A program made the position numbers and the translations under genes. The notes under the pieces were generated by a model. The model saw only the letters and a list, made by a program, of their open reading frames with translations, did not search any database and was not told the origin of the DNA. A stretch of DNA of 64,000 nt. Origin: Actinocatenispora sp036503555 (lineage in GTDB: Bacteria > Actinomycetota > Actinomycetes > Mycobacteriales > Micromonosporaceae). Below are positions 46,670 to 55,185 of the stretch, in pieces (the first letter of the stretch is position 1; each line of letters starts with the position of its first letter). Location: positions 24,646 to 88,645 of the forward strand of contig DASXWQ010000074.1 of the NCBI GenBank assembly GCA_036503555.1, written 5' to 3'.

Positions 46670-48569
46670 GACCAGTCTCACCGAGCGGATCCTCTTTCAC
46701 ACCGGCGTACTGACCCGGCCCGGGTCGGTGGACGCCGGGAACACCGTCACCGACTCGATGGCGCTGGAACGCGCCCGCGGCATCACGATCCGCTCCGCGG
46801 TCGTGTCGTTCGAGCTGGGTGACCTGAAGGTCAACCTGATCGACACGCCGGGGCACGCCGACTTCGTCGCCGAGGTCGACCGCGCGCTGGGGGTGCTGGA
46901 CGGCGTCGTCCTCGTCGTGTCGGCGGTGGAGGGTGTCCAGCCGCAGACCCGCCGGCTGATGCGTACGCTGCGGGCACGCGGCCTGCCGACGATCCTGTTC
47001 GTGAACAAGGTGGACCGCGCCGGCGCGCGGGAAACCGAAGTGCTGGACCGGATCCGGGCCACGCTGGCGCCGGACGTCGTCCCACTGTCCACTGTGGACG
47101 ACATCGGTACCCGCACCGCCACGGTACGCCCGGCCGCGCCGGACGCCGCCGTCGTGGCGCGGCTGGCCGAGCTGCGCGCCGAGCGGGACGACGCGTACCT
47201 GGCGGAGTACGTGACGGACGGCTGGCGGCCGTCCACTGCGGAGCGTGATGCGGAGCTGCGCCGGCAGGCCCGGGCCGGCCACGTCCACCCGGTGTACTTC
47301 GGCTCCGCGATGACCGGCGTCGGGGTCGACGCACTGCTGGACGGGATCGCGGCCTATCTTCCGCGCGCGCCCGAGCCGGCCGGGGATCCGTTGTCCGGCA
47401 CGGTGTTCGCGATCCGGCGCGGCGCGCGGGGCGAGCGCCTGGCGTACCTGCGGCTGTTCGGCGGGACGCTCCGCAGCCGGGTCGCGGTGCCGTTCCTCGG
47501 CGCCGACGGCACCCGCCGCGACGTCCGCCCCACCGCACTGGACCTGTTGGTACGCGGCGGATCCCGCGCGGCGCGCACCGCGTCGGCGGGCGAGATCGTC
47601 CAGGTCACCGGCCTCACCGGGGTACGCATCGGCGACCGGGTCGGCACGCCCGCGCCCACCGCACCGCCGGCGTTCCCGCCGCCGACGCTGGAGAGCGTGG
47701 TGACGCCGACCGATCCGGCCCGGCGTACCGACCTGTTCGAGGCGCTCGGCGAGCTGGCCGAGCAGGACCCGATGATCGCCGTTCGGGTGCGCGGCGACGG
47801 GATCTCGGTGTGCCTGTTCGGCGAGGTGCAGAAGGAGGTGCTGGCGTCGACACTGGCCGACGAGTACGGGATCGGGGTGACGTTCGCGCCGACCAGCGCG
47901 ATCTGCGTGGAGCGGCCGGCGGGCACTGGCGCCGCGGCCGAGCTGATCACCGACCCGGACAACCGCTGGTACGCGACGGTCGGCCTGCGCGTCGACCCGC
48001 TCGACGGGGACGGCACCGACTACCGGCTGGAGGTGGAGCCGGGCAGCCTGCTGCCGGCGTTCCGGCACGCGGTCGAGGAGACGGTGGCCGACGCGCTGCG
48101 GCAGGGGCCGCACGGCTGGCGGGTCGTCGGCTGCCGCGTCACGCTCACGCACTCGGGATACTGGGCGCCGTTGAGCGCGGCGGGCGACTTCCGCGGGCTC
48201 GTACCGCTGGTCCTCGCCGACGCGCTGCGCGCGGCCGGAACCGTGGTGTACCAACCGATCCGACGTGTCGAGGCGACGGTACCGGTGGACACGCTCGGCG
48301 AGGTGCTGGCCGCGCTCGCCGCCGCCGGCGGTACCCCGGGCGACATCGTCACCGCGGACGGTGTGGCCCGGCTCGACGGCACGATCGGCGCCGACGCGGT
48401 GCACGGGCTCGAACAGCGGCTGCCGCGACTCACCCGCGGCGAGGGCGACCTCACCACCACACCACACGGGTACGCCCCGGCCGTGGGGCCGCCGCCGTCC
48501 CGGCCGCGTACCGGGCCGGACCCGTTCTCCCGCAAGGACTACCTGCGCGAGGCCAGCACGACCCGGTGA
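46623..48569 (+). CDS. Tet(M)/OtrA-type ribosome-protection GTPase
   Basis: A 648-residue translational GTPase related to EF-G: GILAHVDAGKTSLTERIL (G1), ARGITIRSAVVSF (G2), NLIDTPGHADF (G3) and ILFVNKVDRAG (G4), followed by domains II-V (LAEQDPMIAVRV, LFGEVQKEVLASTLADEYGIGV, GCRVTLTHSGYWAP). Length and domain order fit Tet(M)-family proteins that remove tetracycline from the ribosome; actinobacterial relatives may respond to other inhibitors. Start at ATG 46623 with GGAAG 10 nt upstream; the upstream ORF suggests regulated translation. Confidence 0.9.
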   Translation: MALLNLGILAHVDAGKTSLTERILFHTGVLTRPGSVDAGNTVTDSMALERARGITIRSAVVSFELGDLKVNLIDTPGHADFVAEVDRALGVLDGVVLVVSAVEGVQPQTRRLMRTLRARGLPTILFVNKVDRAGARETEVLDRIRATLAPDVVPLSTVDDIGTRTATVRPAAPDAAVVARLAELRAERDDAYLAEYVTDGWRPSTAERDAELRRQARAGHVHPVYFGSAMTGVGVDALLDGIAAYLPRAPEPAGDPLSGTVFAIRRGARGERLAYLRLFGGTLRSRVAVPFLGADGTRRDVRPTALDLLVRGGSRAARTASAGEIVQVTGLTGVRIGDRVGTPAPTAPPAFPPPTLESVVTPTDPARRTDLFEALGELAEQDPMIAVRVRGDGISVCLFGEVQKEVLASTLADEYGIGVTFAPTSAICVERPAGTGAAAELITDPDNRWYATVGLRVDPLDGDGTDYRLEVEPGSLLPAFRHAVEETVADALRQGPHGWRVVGCRVTLTHSGYWAPLSAAGDFRGLVPLVLADALRAAGTVVYQPIRRVEATVPVDTLGEVLAALAAAGGTPGDIVTADGVARLDGTIGADAVHGLEQRLPRLTRGEGDLTTTPHGYAPAVGPPPSRPRTGPDPFSRKDYLREASTTR

Positions 48570-48575
48570 ACCGGG

Positions 48576-49331
48576 TCAGGTCGTGCTGAAGGGGGCGAGC
48601 AGGAGGCCGGCGTCGCCGAGGGCGGCGCGCAGGCGCCGGGCCAGCGCCACCGCGCCGGGCGTGTCCCCGTGTACGCACAGCGAGTCGATGGTGATCGGGA
48701 TGGTCGCGCCGGTGGCCGCGACGACCTCGCCGTCCACGACCATCCGCAGTGCCCGGCCGACGACCTCGGCCGGGTCGGTGACGAGCGCGCCCGGCTCGCC
48801 GCGCGGCACCAGCGTCCCCTCGGCCGTGTACCCGCGGTCGGCGAACCCCTCCGCGACCGTACGCAGGCCGGCGTCGGCGGCGTGCCGCAGCAGGGCCGAG
48901 CCGGGCAGCCCCAGCACGGGCAGGCCGTCGTCGTACTCGCGGACGGCGCGGACGACGGCGGCGGCCTGCCCGTCGTCGCGTACCGCGGTGTTGTAGAGGG
49001 CGCCGTGCGGCTTCACGTACGTGACGCGGCCGCCGGCCGCGCGGCAGAAGCCGTCCAGCGCGGCGAGCTGGTAGAGCACGTCGTCGGTCAGCTCGTCCGG
49101 CTCGTACGCGATGTGCCGGCGGCCGAAGCCGGCCAGGTCCCGGTAGCCGACCTGCGCGCCGACCGCGACGCCGCGCGCGAGGGCCGCCGCCGTCACCCGC
49201 CGCATCGTGGACGGGTCACCGGCGTGGAACCCGCAGGCGACGTTCGCGCTGGTCACGACGGCCAGAAGGGCGTCGTCGTCGCCGAGCGTCCACCGCCCGA
49301 AACCCTCACCGAGGTCACTGTTCAGGTCCAT
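48576..49331 (-). CDS. pxpA: 5-oxoprolinase subunit A (LamB/YcsF family)
   Basis: A 251-residue LamB/YcsF protein: DLNSDLGEGFGRWTLGDD, SANVACGFHAGDPSTM, VGAQVGYRDLAGFGRR, YVKPHGALYN and CVHGDTPGAVALARRLR. With PxpB and PxpC it hydrolyses 5-oxoproline to glutamate using ATP, clearing a spontaneous glutamine breakdown product. The ATG at 49331 overlaps the pxpC stop by 10 bp. It is the last gene of the pxpBCA operon and converges on the ribosome-protection gene with a 6-bp gap. Confidence 0.95.
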   Translation of the reverse strand: MDLNSDLGEGFGRWTLGDDDALLAVVTSANVACGFHAGDPSTMRRVTAAALARGVAVGAQVGYRDLAGFGRRHIAYEPDELTDDVLYQLAALDGFCRAAGGRVTYVKPHGALYNTAVRDDGQAAAVVRAVREYDDGLPVLGLPGSALLRHAADAGLRTVAEGFADRGYTAEGTLVPRGEPGALVTDPAEVVGRALRMVVDGEVVAATGATIPITIDSLCVHGDTPGAVALARRLRAALGDAGLLLAPFSTT

Positions 49332-50221
49332 CCGGCCAGCCCTCCCGGGTCGCTGTTCACGTCGATGCCCGTCGCGGGCACGAACCGTACGGGTGTGCCG
49401 GGCCGGGCCTGCGCCGCCCGCGGTACGTCCGCCGGGTCGAGCACCGCGATCACCGGGTACCCGCCGGTCGTCGGGTGGTCGGCGAGGAACACCAGCGGCT
49501 GCCCGTCGGCGGGCACCTGCACGGCGCCGAGTACGACGCCCTCGCTGGGCAGCTCGGCGTCGACCGCGCGGGCGAGCGGCGGCCCGGTCAGCCGGGCGCC
49601 GACCCGGTTGCTCGTCGGCGACACTGCGTACGACGCGGACAGCAGCGTCCCGACCGCGTCCGCCGTGAACCAACCGGCCCGCGGCCCCGGATGTACCCGC
49701 AGCGTCACCGGGCCCGGATCGTCGGCGGGCGCCACGTCCACCGCCGCCAGCACCCCGTACGGCTCGCCGACCGGCACCGTGTCCCCGCGCCGCAGCGGCG
49801 CCGGCCCCAGCCCGGACAGCGTGTCGGTCGAGCGGCTGCCCAGCACCGGCGGTACGGTCACGCCGCCGTCGACCGCCAGGTACGTCCGGAGCCCGGCGCG
49901 CGCCGGCCCGACCGACACCTCGGCGCCGGCCGGTACGGCCAGCGGCAGCCCGACGTCGGCGCCGCGGCCGTCGACGCGTACCGGGGCGGGCGCGCCGGTG
50001 ACCGCGATCATCAGTGCGGCCTCGGCGCGGAACGTCGCGCCGGTCAGGGTGAGTTCCAGGCCGGCGGCGGCCTCGTCGTTGCCGACCAGCCGGTTCGCCA
50101 GCGCCAGCGCGGGCAGGTCCGCCGCACCCGACCGCGGCACCCCCAGGTACGCGAGGCCCACCCGGCCCCGGTCCTGCACCGTCGTCAGCAGGCCCGGCCT
50201 CAGCACGGTCAGCGCCCTCAT
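49322..50221 (-). CDS. pxpC: 5-oxoprolinase subunit C (biotin-dependent carboxyltransferase-like)
   Basis: A 299-residue protein of the KipA/carboxyltransferase domain 2 family: LTVLRPGLLTTVQDRGRVGLAYLGVPRSGAAD, LANRLVGNDEAAAGLELTLTG, RTYLAVDGGV, and FLADHPTTGGYPVIAVL near the C-terminus. It forms the catalytic complex with PxpB. The start ATG 50221 overlaps the pxpB stop in ATGA. Confidence 0.95.
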   Translation of the reverse strand: MRALTVLRPGLLTTVQDRGRVGLAYLGVPRSGAADLPALALANRLVGNDEAAAGLELTLTGATFRAEAALMIAVTGAPAPVRVDGRGADVGLPLAVPAGAEVSVGPARAGLRTYLAVDGGVTVPPVLGSRSTDTLSGLGPAPLRRGDTVPVGEPYGVLAAVDVAPADDPGPVTLRVHPGPRAGWFTADAVGTLLSASYAVSPTSNRVGARLTGPPLARAVDAELPSEGVVLGAVQVPADGQPLVFLADHPTTGGYPVIAVLDPADVPRAAQARPGTPVRFVPATGIDVNSDPGGLAGWT

Positions 50222-50835
50222 CCGGCCACCGCCCGGAACCGTACGGACGTGCCGGGGGCGAGCAGCGCCGGCGGCGACGCGTCCGGGTCGAACAACACCG
50301 CGTCGGTACGCCCGATCAGGCGCCAGCCGCCCGGCGACGCCGACGGGTAGACCCCCGAGTACTCGCCGGCGAGGCCGACGGAGCCGGCCGCCACCCGGGG
50401 TCGCGGGCTCGGCAGCCGGGGTACGGCCAGGTCGGGCGGCAGGCCGGTCAGGTAGCCGAAGCCGGGCGAGAAGCCGCAGAACGCCACCCGGAACGCCGTC
50501 CCGGTGTGCCGCGCCACGACGACCTCCACGCTCGTACCCCACAGGTCGGCGACGTCGGCGAGGTCGGGCCCGTCGTACACGCAGGTGATCTCGACGGGGT
50601 CCGCGCCGGATGGCCCGACGGCGGGCGGGACCCGTTGCCCCGCAAGGCTTTCCGCCAGCGCGTCGGGGTCCGCGAGGCCGTCGACGAGCACCGTGCGCGC
50701 CGCTGGTACCAGATCGGTCGCGCTCAGCTCGCCCGCGTCGCGGCGCCGGACCAGCTCCGCGTGCCAGGCCGCCACCTCGGCCGCGTCCGCGCATTCCAAC
50801 AGCACCGCGCGTGGCCCGGCCCGATGCGTCAGCAT
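50218..50835 (-). CDS. pxpB: 5-oxoprolinase subunit B (KipI-like)
   Basis: A 205-residue KipI/allophanate-hydrolase-subunit-1 family protein: VEITCVYDGPDLADVADLWGTS, AFCGFSPGFGYLTGLPPDL, PRLPSPRPRVAAGSVGLAGEYSGVYPSASPGGW. First gene of pxpBCA on the minus strand, starting at ATG 50835, 41 bp from the divergent lipoprotein start at 50877. Confidence 0.94.
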   Translation of the reverse strand: MLTHRAGPRAVLLECADAAEVAAWHAELVRRRDAGELSATDLVPAARTVLVDGLADPDALAESLAGQRVPPAVGPSGADPVEITCVYDGPDLADVADLWGTSVEVVVARHTGTAFRVAFCGFSPGFGYLTGLPPDLAVPRLPSPRPRVAAGSVGLAGEYSGVYPSASPGGWRLIGRTDAVLFDPDASPPALLAPGTSVRFRAVAG

Positions 50836-50876
50836 CCCGTCACCCTACGACCCGCCACCGCCGGTTATCGTGCAGC

Positions 50877-51197
50877 GTGCGCAAACACCTCGTGGTACTC
50901 GCGGTCGCCGGCGTGGCCCTGGCCGGCTGCTCGGCGGGCTCGGACGACCCGGCCACCGCCGACGCGAAGGCGGCCTGCTCGACACTCGACCGGATGGGCA
51001 CCCTCGACTACTCGAAGAAGAGCGTGTCGATCTACGAGTTCGGCGCCGCGGTCGAGCTGGCCACCGCCGCCGCCGGCCGCGACTCGAAGTACGCGCTGAC
51101 CAAGGCGCAGACCGCCGCGCAGCGGACGTTCGACCCGGGCAACGACACCACGAAGACGAACCTCAAGAAGGCCAAGGACTTCTGCGGCGACCTGTGA
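50877..51197 (+). CDS. Small lipoprotein, unknown function
   Basis: A 106-residue protein: VRKHLVVLAVAGVALAGCSAG is a signal peptide with lipobox Cys at ~18. The mature part is helical with a Cys pair (KAACSTLDRM and DFCGDL) that could form a disulfide. TATCGT (50866-50871) is 5 nt before GTG 50877, a leaderless layout. Ends 4 bp from the converging acetyltransferase. Confidence 0.82.
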   Translation: MRKHLVVLAVAGVALAGCSAGSDDPATADAKAACSTLDRMGTLDYSKKSVSIYEFGAAVELATAAAGRDSKYALTKAQTAAQRTFDPGNDTTKTNLKKAKDFCGDL

Positions 51198-51201
51198 GGG
51201 C

Positions 51202-51891
51202 TCACCGCGCGGTGAGCAGCACGTGCCGGTCGACCGGCACGTACCCGAGGCGCCGGTAGATGCGCGCCGGCCCGTCCTCCGCGTGCAGCCACACCGGCCC
51301 GTCCGTCAACGTCACCGCGGCCAGGGTGGCCGCCGCCGAGACCGCCGCACCGATCCCGCGCCGCCGGTACTCCGGCCGCACCGTCACCGCCGACACGTAC
51401 GCCGTGTCCGCCGCCCGCCGCGCCTGCGCGCACGCCACCGTCACACCGTCGATCCGCCCCACCAGGCAGCGGTACCTGGGGCTGGCCAGGTGCCGCGCGG
51501 TCACCAACGGCGCGAGCTCCGCGCCGTACACGGACAGGAACTCGGCCGCGTCGCGCGGCGGCCCGACCGTCAGGCCCGGCACCGCGGGCGCGTCCAGCGC
51601 CTCGTCCAGCACGTACACCGGCAGCACCAGCCACTCGACCAGCCCCCGGTACGCCGGCGCCGACGTGTCCGCCGCCCGCACCTTCACCGTCCACCGGTCG
51701 GCGCGCGCGGCCAGCCAGTCGGCCACCGGCGCCAGGTCCGCCGGCGGTACCACCGGCCGCGCCCACGTCGCCCACGGCTGCGCGATGTCGTAACTGGCGC
51801 ACCGGATCCCAGCCACCACCGCGCTGTCACCGTCCACATCGGACAGATCGGCGAGCGCGGCCTCGGCGTGGGCGATCCGCTCCGCGATCAC
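51202..51891 (-). CDS. GNAT family N-acetyltransferase
   Basis: A 229-residue acetyltransferase. The C-terminal half has the GNAT core AYVSAVTVRPEYRRRGIGAAVSAAATLAAV and ARIYRRLGYVPVDRHVLLT. The N-terminal half looks like a degenerate GNAT or substrate domain. GTG 51891 overlaps the stop of the histidine-phosphatase-like gene (GTGA), so the two are co-translated. The substrate is unknown. Confidence 0.86.
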   Translation of the reverse strand: MIAERIAHAEAALADLSDVDGDSAVVAGIRCASYDIAQPWATWARPVVPPADLAPVADWLAARADRWTVKVRAADTSAPAYRGLVEWLVLPVYVLDEALDAPAVPGLTVGPPRDAAEFLSVYGAELAPLVTARHLASPRYRCLVGRIDGVTVACAQARRAADTAYVSAVTVRPEYRRRGIGAAVSAAATLAAVTLTDGPVWLHAEDGPARIYRRLGYVPVDRHVLLTAR

Positions 51892-52349
51892 GCCGGCCAG
51901 CCCGACAGGTAACGCCAGCCGTCCGCGTCGTACTCGACCAGCACGACGCGGCCGGGCGCGAGCGGCGACGCGTACACGCGGGACGGGGGGAGGCCGGCGC
52001 ACAGCGAGGCGAGCGGCAGGTCCAGCCCCGCGGCCAGCACGGCGACCGTCTGCCCGCGGTGCCGCTCGGCGATCTCCGCCAGTGCCGCGGCGTACCGCTC
52101 CAGCACCTGCCGGCCCGACTCGCCGCCGCCCGCCGGTACGTCGAGATCGCCGTCCAGCAGCCACGTCTCCCGTGGCGCGGCCCCCGGGTCGGCCAGCCCC
52201 GCGACGTCCTCGACCGGCGCGTCGACCGCCCCCGTCAGGCTCGGCGCGCCCGGCCCCCGGTACACCCGCACCGGCCGGTACGCGGCCAGCTCCGCGGCGT
52301 CCCCGCCGGCCAGGCAGGCCAGCCGCGCGGGGCACATCAGATCGGACAC
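51888..52349 (-). CDS. Histidine-phosphatase-like protein lacking the RHG motif
   Basis: A 153-residue protein with the order of the histidine phosphatase family (GGGESGRQVLERYAAALAEIAERHRGQTVAVLAAG, ASLCAGLPPSRVYASPLAPGRVVLVEYDADGW). The catalytic N-terminal RHG reads CLAGGDA, and the second His motif VSHG is VLAAG. It is therefore probably not a phosphatase. TACGCT is 6 nt before GTG 52349 (leaderless). It is coupled to the acetyltransferase downstream. Confidence 0.72.
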   Translation of the reverse strand: MSDLMCPARLACLAGGDAAELAAYRPVRVYRGPGAPSLTGAVDAPVEDVAGLADPGAAPRETWLLDGDLDVPAGGGESGRQVLERYAAALAEIAERHRGQTVAVLAAGLDLPLASLCAGLPPSRVYASPLAPGRVVLVEYDADGWRYLSGWPA

Positions 52350-52404
52350 GCCGCCAGCGTACGACCGGGCGCGCGGTCGGCGCCCGCCCGTTTCGCCAGC
52401 CCGC

Positions 52405-52719
52405 TCAGGGGCGCCGACCGGGGGACGGGGCGCGGATGCTGCCGCCCGGCCCGGTGTCCGGGGGTACCGACGCGTCGCTGACCGTACGCCGCTCCGTGAC
52501 GGTCGTCGGCTGACCGTCCTGGAGTACCTCCCGTTGCGTCACCGCCGTGGAACGGCGGCGCCTCGACCACACGCCGAGTGTGATCACCAGCTCGGCGGCC
52601 CCGGCCAGGATCAGGATCCAGCCGACGACGTTCACGTCCAGCCAGCCCAGATCAGCATTGACCGCGAACGCCAGAATCGCGCCCAGAACAAGCAGGAAGA
52701 TGCCAATCCCAATACTCAC
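52405..52719 (-). CDS. DUF6458 small membrane protein
   Basis: A 104-residue protein with two transmembrane helices (IGIGIFLLVLGAILAFAV and VVGWILILAGAAELVITLGVW), then a basic RRRR and a Thr/Pro-rich tail. It matches the DUF6458 family of unknown function. GTG 52719 was chosen, with GGAGG 10 nt upstream; the upstream in-frame extension lacks support. Confidence 0.78.
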   Translation of the reverse strand: MSIGIGIFLLVLGAILAFAVNADLGWLDVNVVGWILILAGAAELVITLGVWSRRRRSTAVTQREVLQDGQPTTVTERRTVSDASVPPDTGPGGSIRAPSPGRRP

Positions 52720-52781
52720 GACGTCAACACCTCCTACCCCCAGGGGTACCCATCCGTTCCGATCGGTACCCATCCCGGAGA

Positions 52782-52822
52782 CGAAGACGGTCCCCGGGCG
52801 GGAGGGCCGGGGACCGTCTTCG
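52782..52822. terminator. Long terminator hairpin after fadE5
   Basis: CGAAGACGGTCCCCGG (52782-52797) and CCGGGGACCGTCTTCG (52807-52822) are perfect 16-bp inverted repeats around a 9-nt loop, just past the fadE5 stop and before the DUF6458 gene region. Confidence 0.85.
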
Positions 52823-52839
52823 AGGGGGTTGGTGTGTGG

Positions 52840-54690
52840 TCAGAAGGCCGCTTCGGGCAGGTCCATCGGGTCCAGGGTGGCGGCTTCCACGATCGCCCGG
52901 TCGCTGGCGAGGCGCGGCAGCACCTCGGCGGCGAAGAACGACGCGGCCGCGACCTTGCCCTGGTAGAAGAGCCGGTCGTCGTCGGACACCGCGCCGGCCA
53001 GCTTCGCCAGCGCGACCTCGGCCTGGCGGGCCAGCAGCCAGCCGACCACCAGGTCGCCCATGGCCAGCAGCAGCCGGCGCAGGTGCAGCGCCGCCTTGTA
53101 GATCGAGCGCGGCTCGCCCTGCTGCGACGCCCCGGCGTACTCGAAGACCTTGCCGAGGATGCCCTGCACGTTGTCCAGGGCGGTGCCGATCGCGCCGCGT
53201 ACCAGCTTGAGCTGCTCGTCGCCGCCCTCCGCGTCGACGAACGCCTTGATCTCACCGGCGACCGTGAGCAGCGCCTTGCCCTGGTCCTTCACGATCTTGC
53301 GGAAGAACAGGTCCTGCGACTGGATCGCCGTGGTGCCCTCGTACAGGGTGTCGATCTTCGAGTCGCGGATGTACTGCTCGATCGGGTAGTCCTGCAGGAA
53401 GCCGGAACCGCCGAAGGTCTGCAGCGACTCCGACCCGAGCAGCTCGTACGCCCGCTCCGAGCTGCAGCCCTTCACCAGCGGCAGCAGCAGGTCGTTGACG
53501 CGGCTGGCCAGCTCGGCACCGGCCTCGTCGCCGGTGGCGGTGGCGATCTTCACCGCGTCCTGCCAGTTCGCCGCGTACGCGACGAGCGCGCGCAGGCCCT
53601 CCGCGTACGACTTCTGGAGCAGCAGCGACCGGCGTACGTCGGGGTGGTGCGTGATCGTCACGCGCGGCGCGCTCTTCGACGGGTTGGTCAGGTCGGCACC
53701 CTGCACCCGGCTCTTCGCGTACTCCAGGGCGTTGAGGTAGCCGGTGGAGAGCGCGGACATCGCCTTCGTGCCGACGAACATCCGCGCGTACTCGATGATG
53801 TGGAACATCTGGCGGATGCCGTCGTGCACGCCGCCGACCAGGTAGCCCACGCAGGGCTGGCCGTCGCCGAGGGTCAGCTCGCAGGTCGTGGATGCCTTCA
53901 GACCCATCTTGTGCTCGACGTTCGTGACGTACGCCCCGTTGCGCTCGCCCATCTCGCCGCTCGCCGGGTCGAACAGGAACTTCGGCACGACGAACAGCGA
54001 CAGGCCCTTCGTACCGGGGCCGCCGACACCCTCGACACCGACCGGCCGGGCCAGCACGTAGTGGATGATGTTCTCCGCCATGTCGTGCTCGCCGGACGTG
54101 ATGAAGCGCTTCACGCCCTCCAGCCGCCAGGACCCGTCCTCCTGCTGGTACGCCTTGGTGCGGCCGGCGCCGACGTCCGAGCCGGCGTCCGGCTCGGTGA
54201 GCACCATCGTCGCGCCCCAGCGCTTCTCGGCGAACAGCTTCGCCCACTCGCGCTGCTCCTCGGTGCCGTCGCCGTAGAGCGCGCCGGCGAACGAGGGGCC
54301 CGCGGCGTACATGAAGGCGGCGGGGTTGGCGCCGAGGATCAGCTCGGCCGCGGACCACCAGAGGGCGCGCGGCGCGCTGGTGCCGCCCATCTCCTCCGGG
54401 ATGTCCATCCGCCAGTACTCGGCTTCCATCATCGCGAGGAACGGCTTCCGGAACGCCTCGGGCATGGTCACCGAGTGTGTCGCCGGGTCGAACACCGGCG
54501 GGTTGCGGTCGGCCTCCGCGTACGACTCGGCGAGGTCCTCGCGGGCGAACCGGTCGATCTCGGCCAGCAGGCCGCGGGCGGTGTCCTCGTCGATCTCGTC
54601 GAACGGCGGCTTCGCGAGCCTGTCCGCCGTGCCGAACACCTCGAACAGGTTGAACTCGAGGTCCCGCAGGTTGCTCTTGAAGTGACCCAT
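52840..54690 (-). CDS. fadE5: Acyl-CoA dehydrogenase, FadE5 type
   Basis: A 616-residue flavoprotein. N-terminal HFKSNLRDLEFNLFEVFG and DRNPPVFDPATHSVTMPEAF, FAD/substrate motifs GATMVLTEPDAGSDVGAGRTKA and FITSGEHDMAENI, VEHKMGLKASTTCELTLG, RVTITHHPDVRRSLLLQKSYAEGLRAL, and the catalytic region IEQYIRDSKIDTLYEGTTAIQSQDLFFRKI. It catalyses the first step of beta-oxidation, with the enlarged C-terminal domain of FadE5. ATG 54690 has GGGGAG 7 nt upstream. The promoter region carries two TCGGTAACCA repeats. Confidence 0.95.
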   Translation of the reverse strand: MGHFKSNLRDLEFNLFEVFGTADRLAKPPFDEIDEDTARGLLAEIDRFAREDLAESYAEADRNPPVFDPATHSVTMPEAFRKPFLAMMEAEYWRMDIPEEMGGTSAPRALWWSAAELILGANPAAFMYAAGPSFAGALYGDGTEEQREWAKLFAEKRWGATMVLTEPDAGSDVGAGRTKAYQQEDGSWRLEGVKRFITSGEHDMAENIIHYVLARPVGVEGVGGPGTKGLSLFVVPKFLFDPASGEMGERNGAYVTNVEHKMGLKASTTCELTLGDGQPCVGYLVGGVHDGIRQMFHIIEYARMFVGTKAMSALSTGYLNALEYAKSRVQGADLTNPSKSAPRVTITHHPDVRRSLLLQKSYAEGLRALVAYAANWQDAVKIATATGDEAGAELASRVNDLLLPLVKGCSSERAYELLGSESLQTFGGSGFLQDYPIEQYIRDSKIDTLYEGTTAIQSQDLFFRKIVKDQGKALLTVAGEIKAFVDAEGGDEQLKLVRGAIGTALDNVQGILGKVFEYAGASQQGEPRSIYKAALHLRRLLLAMGDLVVGWLLARQAEVALAKLAGAVSDDDRLFYQGKVAAASFFAAEVLPRLASDRAIVEAATLDPMDLPEAAF

Positions 54691-54761
54691 GTGCAAGCTC
54701 CCCGGACTGCCGTCTGGCGCCAGCGTCGGCGGCGGGCTGTCCCGTCGCCGACCCGTACTCT

Positions 54762-54794
54762 TCGGTAACCAACTGTATTACCCATCGGTAACCA
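54762..54794 (-). promoter_or_regulatory. fadE5: Repeated TCGGTAACCA motif in the fadE5 promoter
   Basis: TCGGTAACCA occurs at 54762-54771 and 54785-54794, 23 bp apart. Between them the minus strand reads GGGTAATACAG with a TAATAC -10-like box. A fatty-acid-responsive regulator site is a reasonable guess; no regulator gene is adjacent. Confidence 0.5.
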
Positions 54795-54968
54795 GTGGCA
54801 AGCCGCCCCTGTCGGACGAGCGACACTCACACTCTGAGTGACCTGCGTCACCGCGCGTGAAATGCGTCGTTGACCTCAGCGAAGGGCCGCTAGGTCCGCC
54901 GTACGTCCGTGACTGCCGCGCGGCCGGTCGACCGGTACGCGGGTGGCCGGGTGGAAGGAGGCCAGGAC

Positions 54969-55088
54969 ATGCTGACCAGCCTGTTGAGCAGGCTCGCCCC
55001 CAAGAGCCGCTACGTCGGCCGGCACCGCGCCGGAACCACCGAAGCAGACGAGACGACCAGGTCCGAGGCCGGGACCACCGAGAGCTGA
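54969..55088 (+). CDS. Candidate 39-aa protein
   Basis: A 39-codon ORF beginning MLTSLLSRLAPKSRYVGRHR, preceded by AAGGAGG about 9 nt upstream of ATG 54969. An amphipathic N-terminal helix, a basic patch and an acidic Thr/Glu tail are predicted. It is followed by a strong bidirectional terminator (55133-55164). Support is ribosome-binding site plus terminator; no homologue is recognised by eye. Confidence 0.5.
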   Translation: MLTSLLSRLAPKSRYVGRHRAGTTEADETTRSEAGTTES

Positions 55089-55132
55089 CCGCCACGGCAA
55101 CCACGTCTGAGGGGTACGCGGATGCCGAACAT

Positions 55133-55164
55133 TCGGGGCGGCCGGGGCAACCCGGCCGCCCCGA
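55133..55164. terminator. Bidirectional terminator
   Basis: TCGGGGCGGCCGGG and CCCGGCCGCCCCGA form a perfect 14-bp stem with GCAA loop between the small plus-strand ORF and the converging phosphatase gene. Confidence 0.85.
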
Positions 55165-55185
55165 AACACGTCCGTACCGCGGCGG

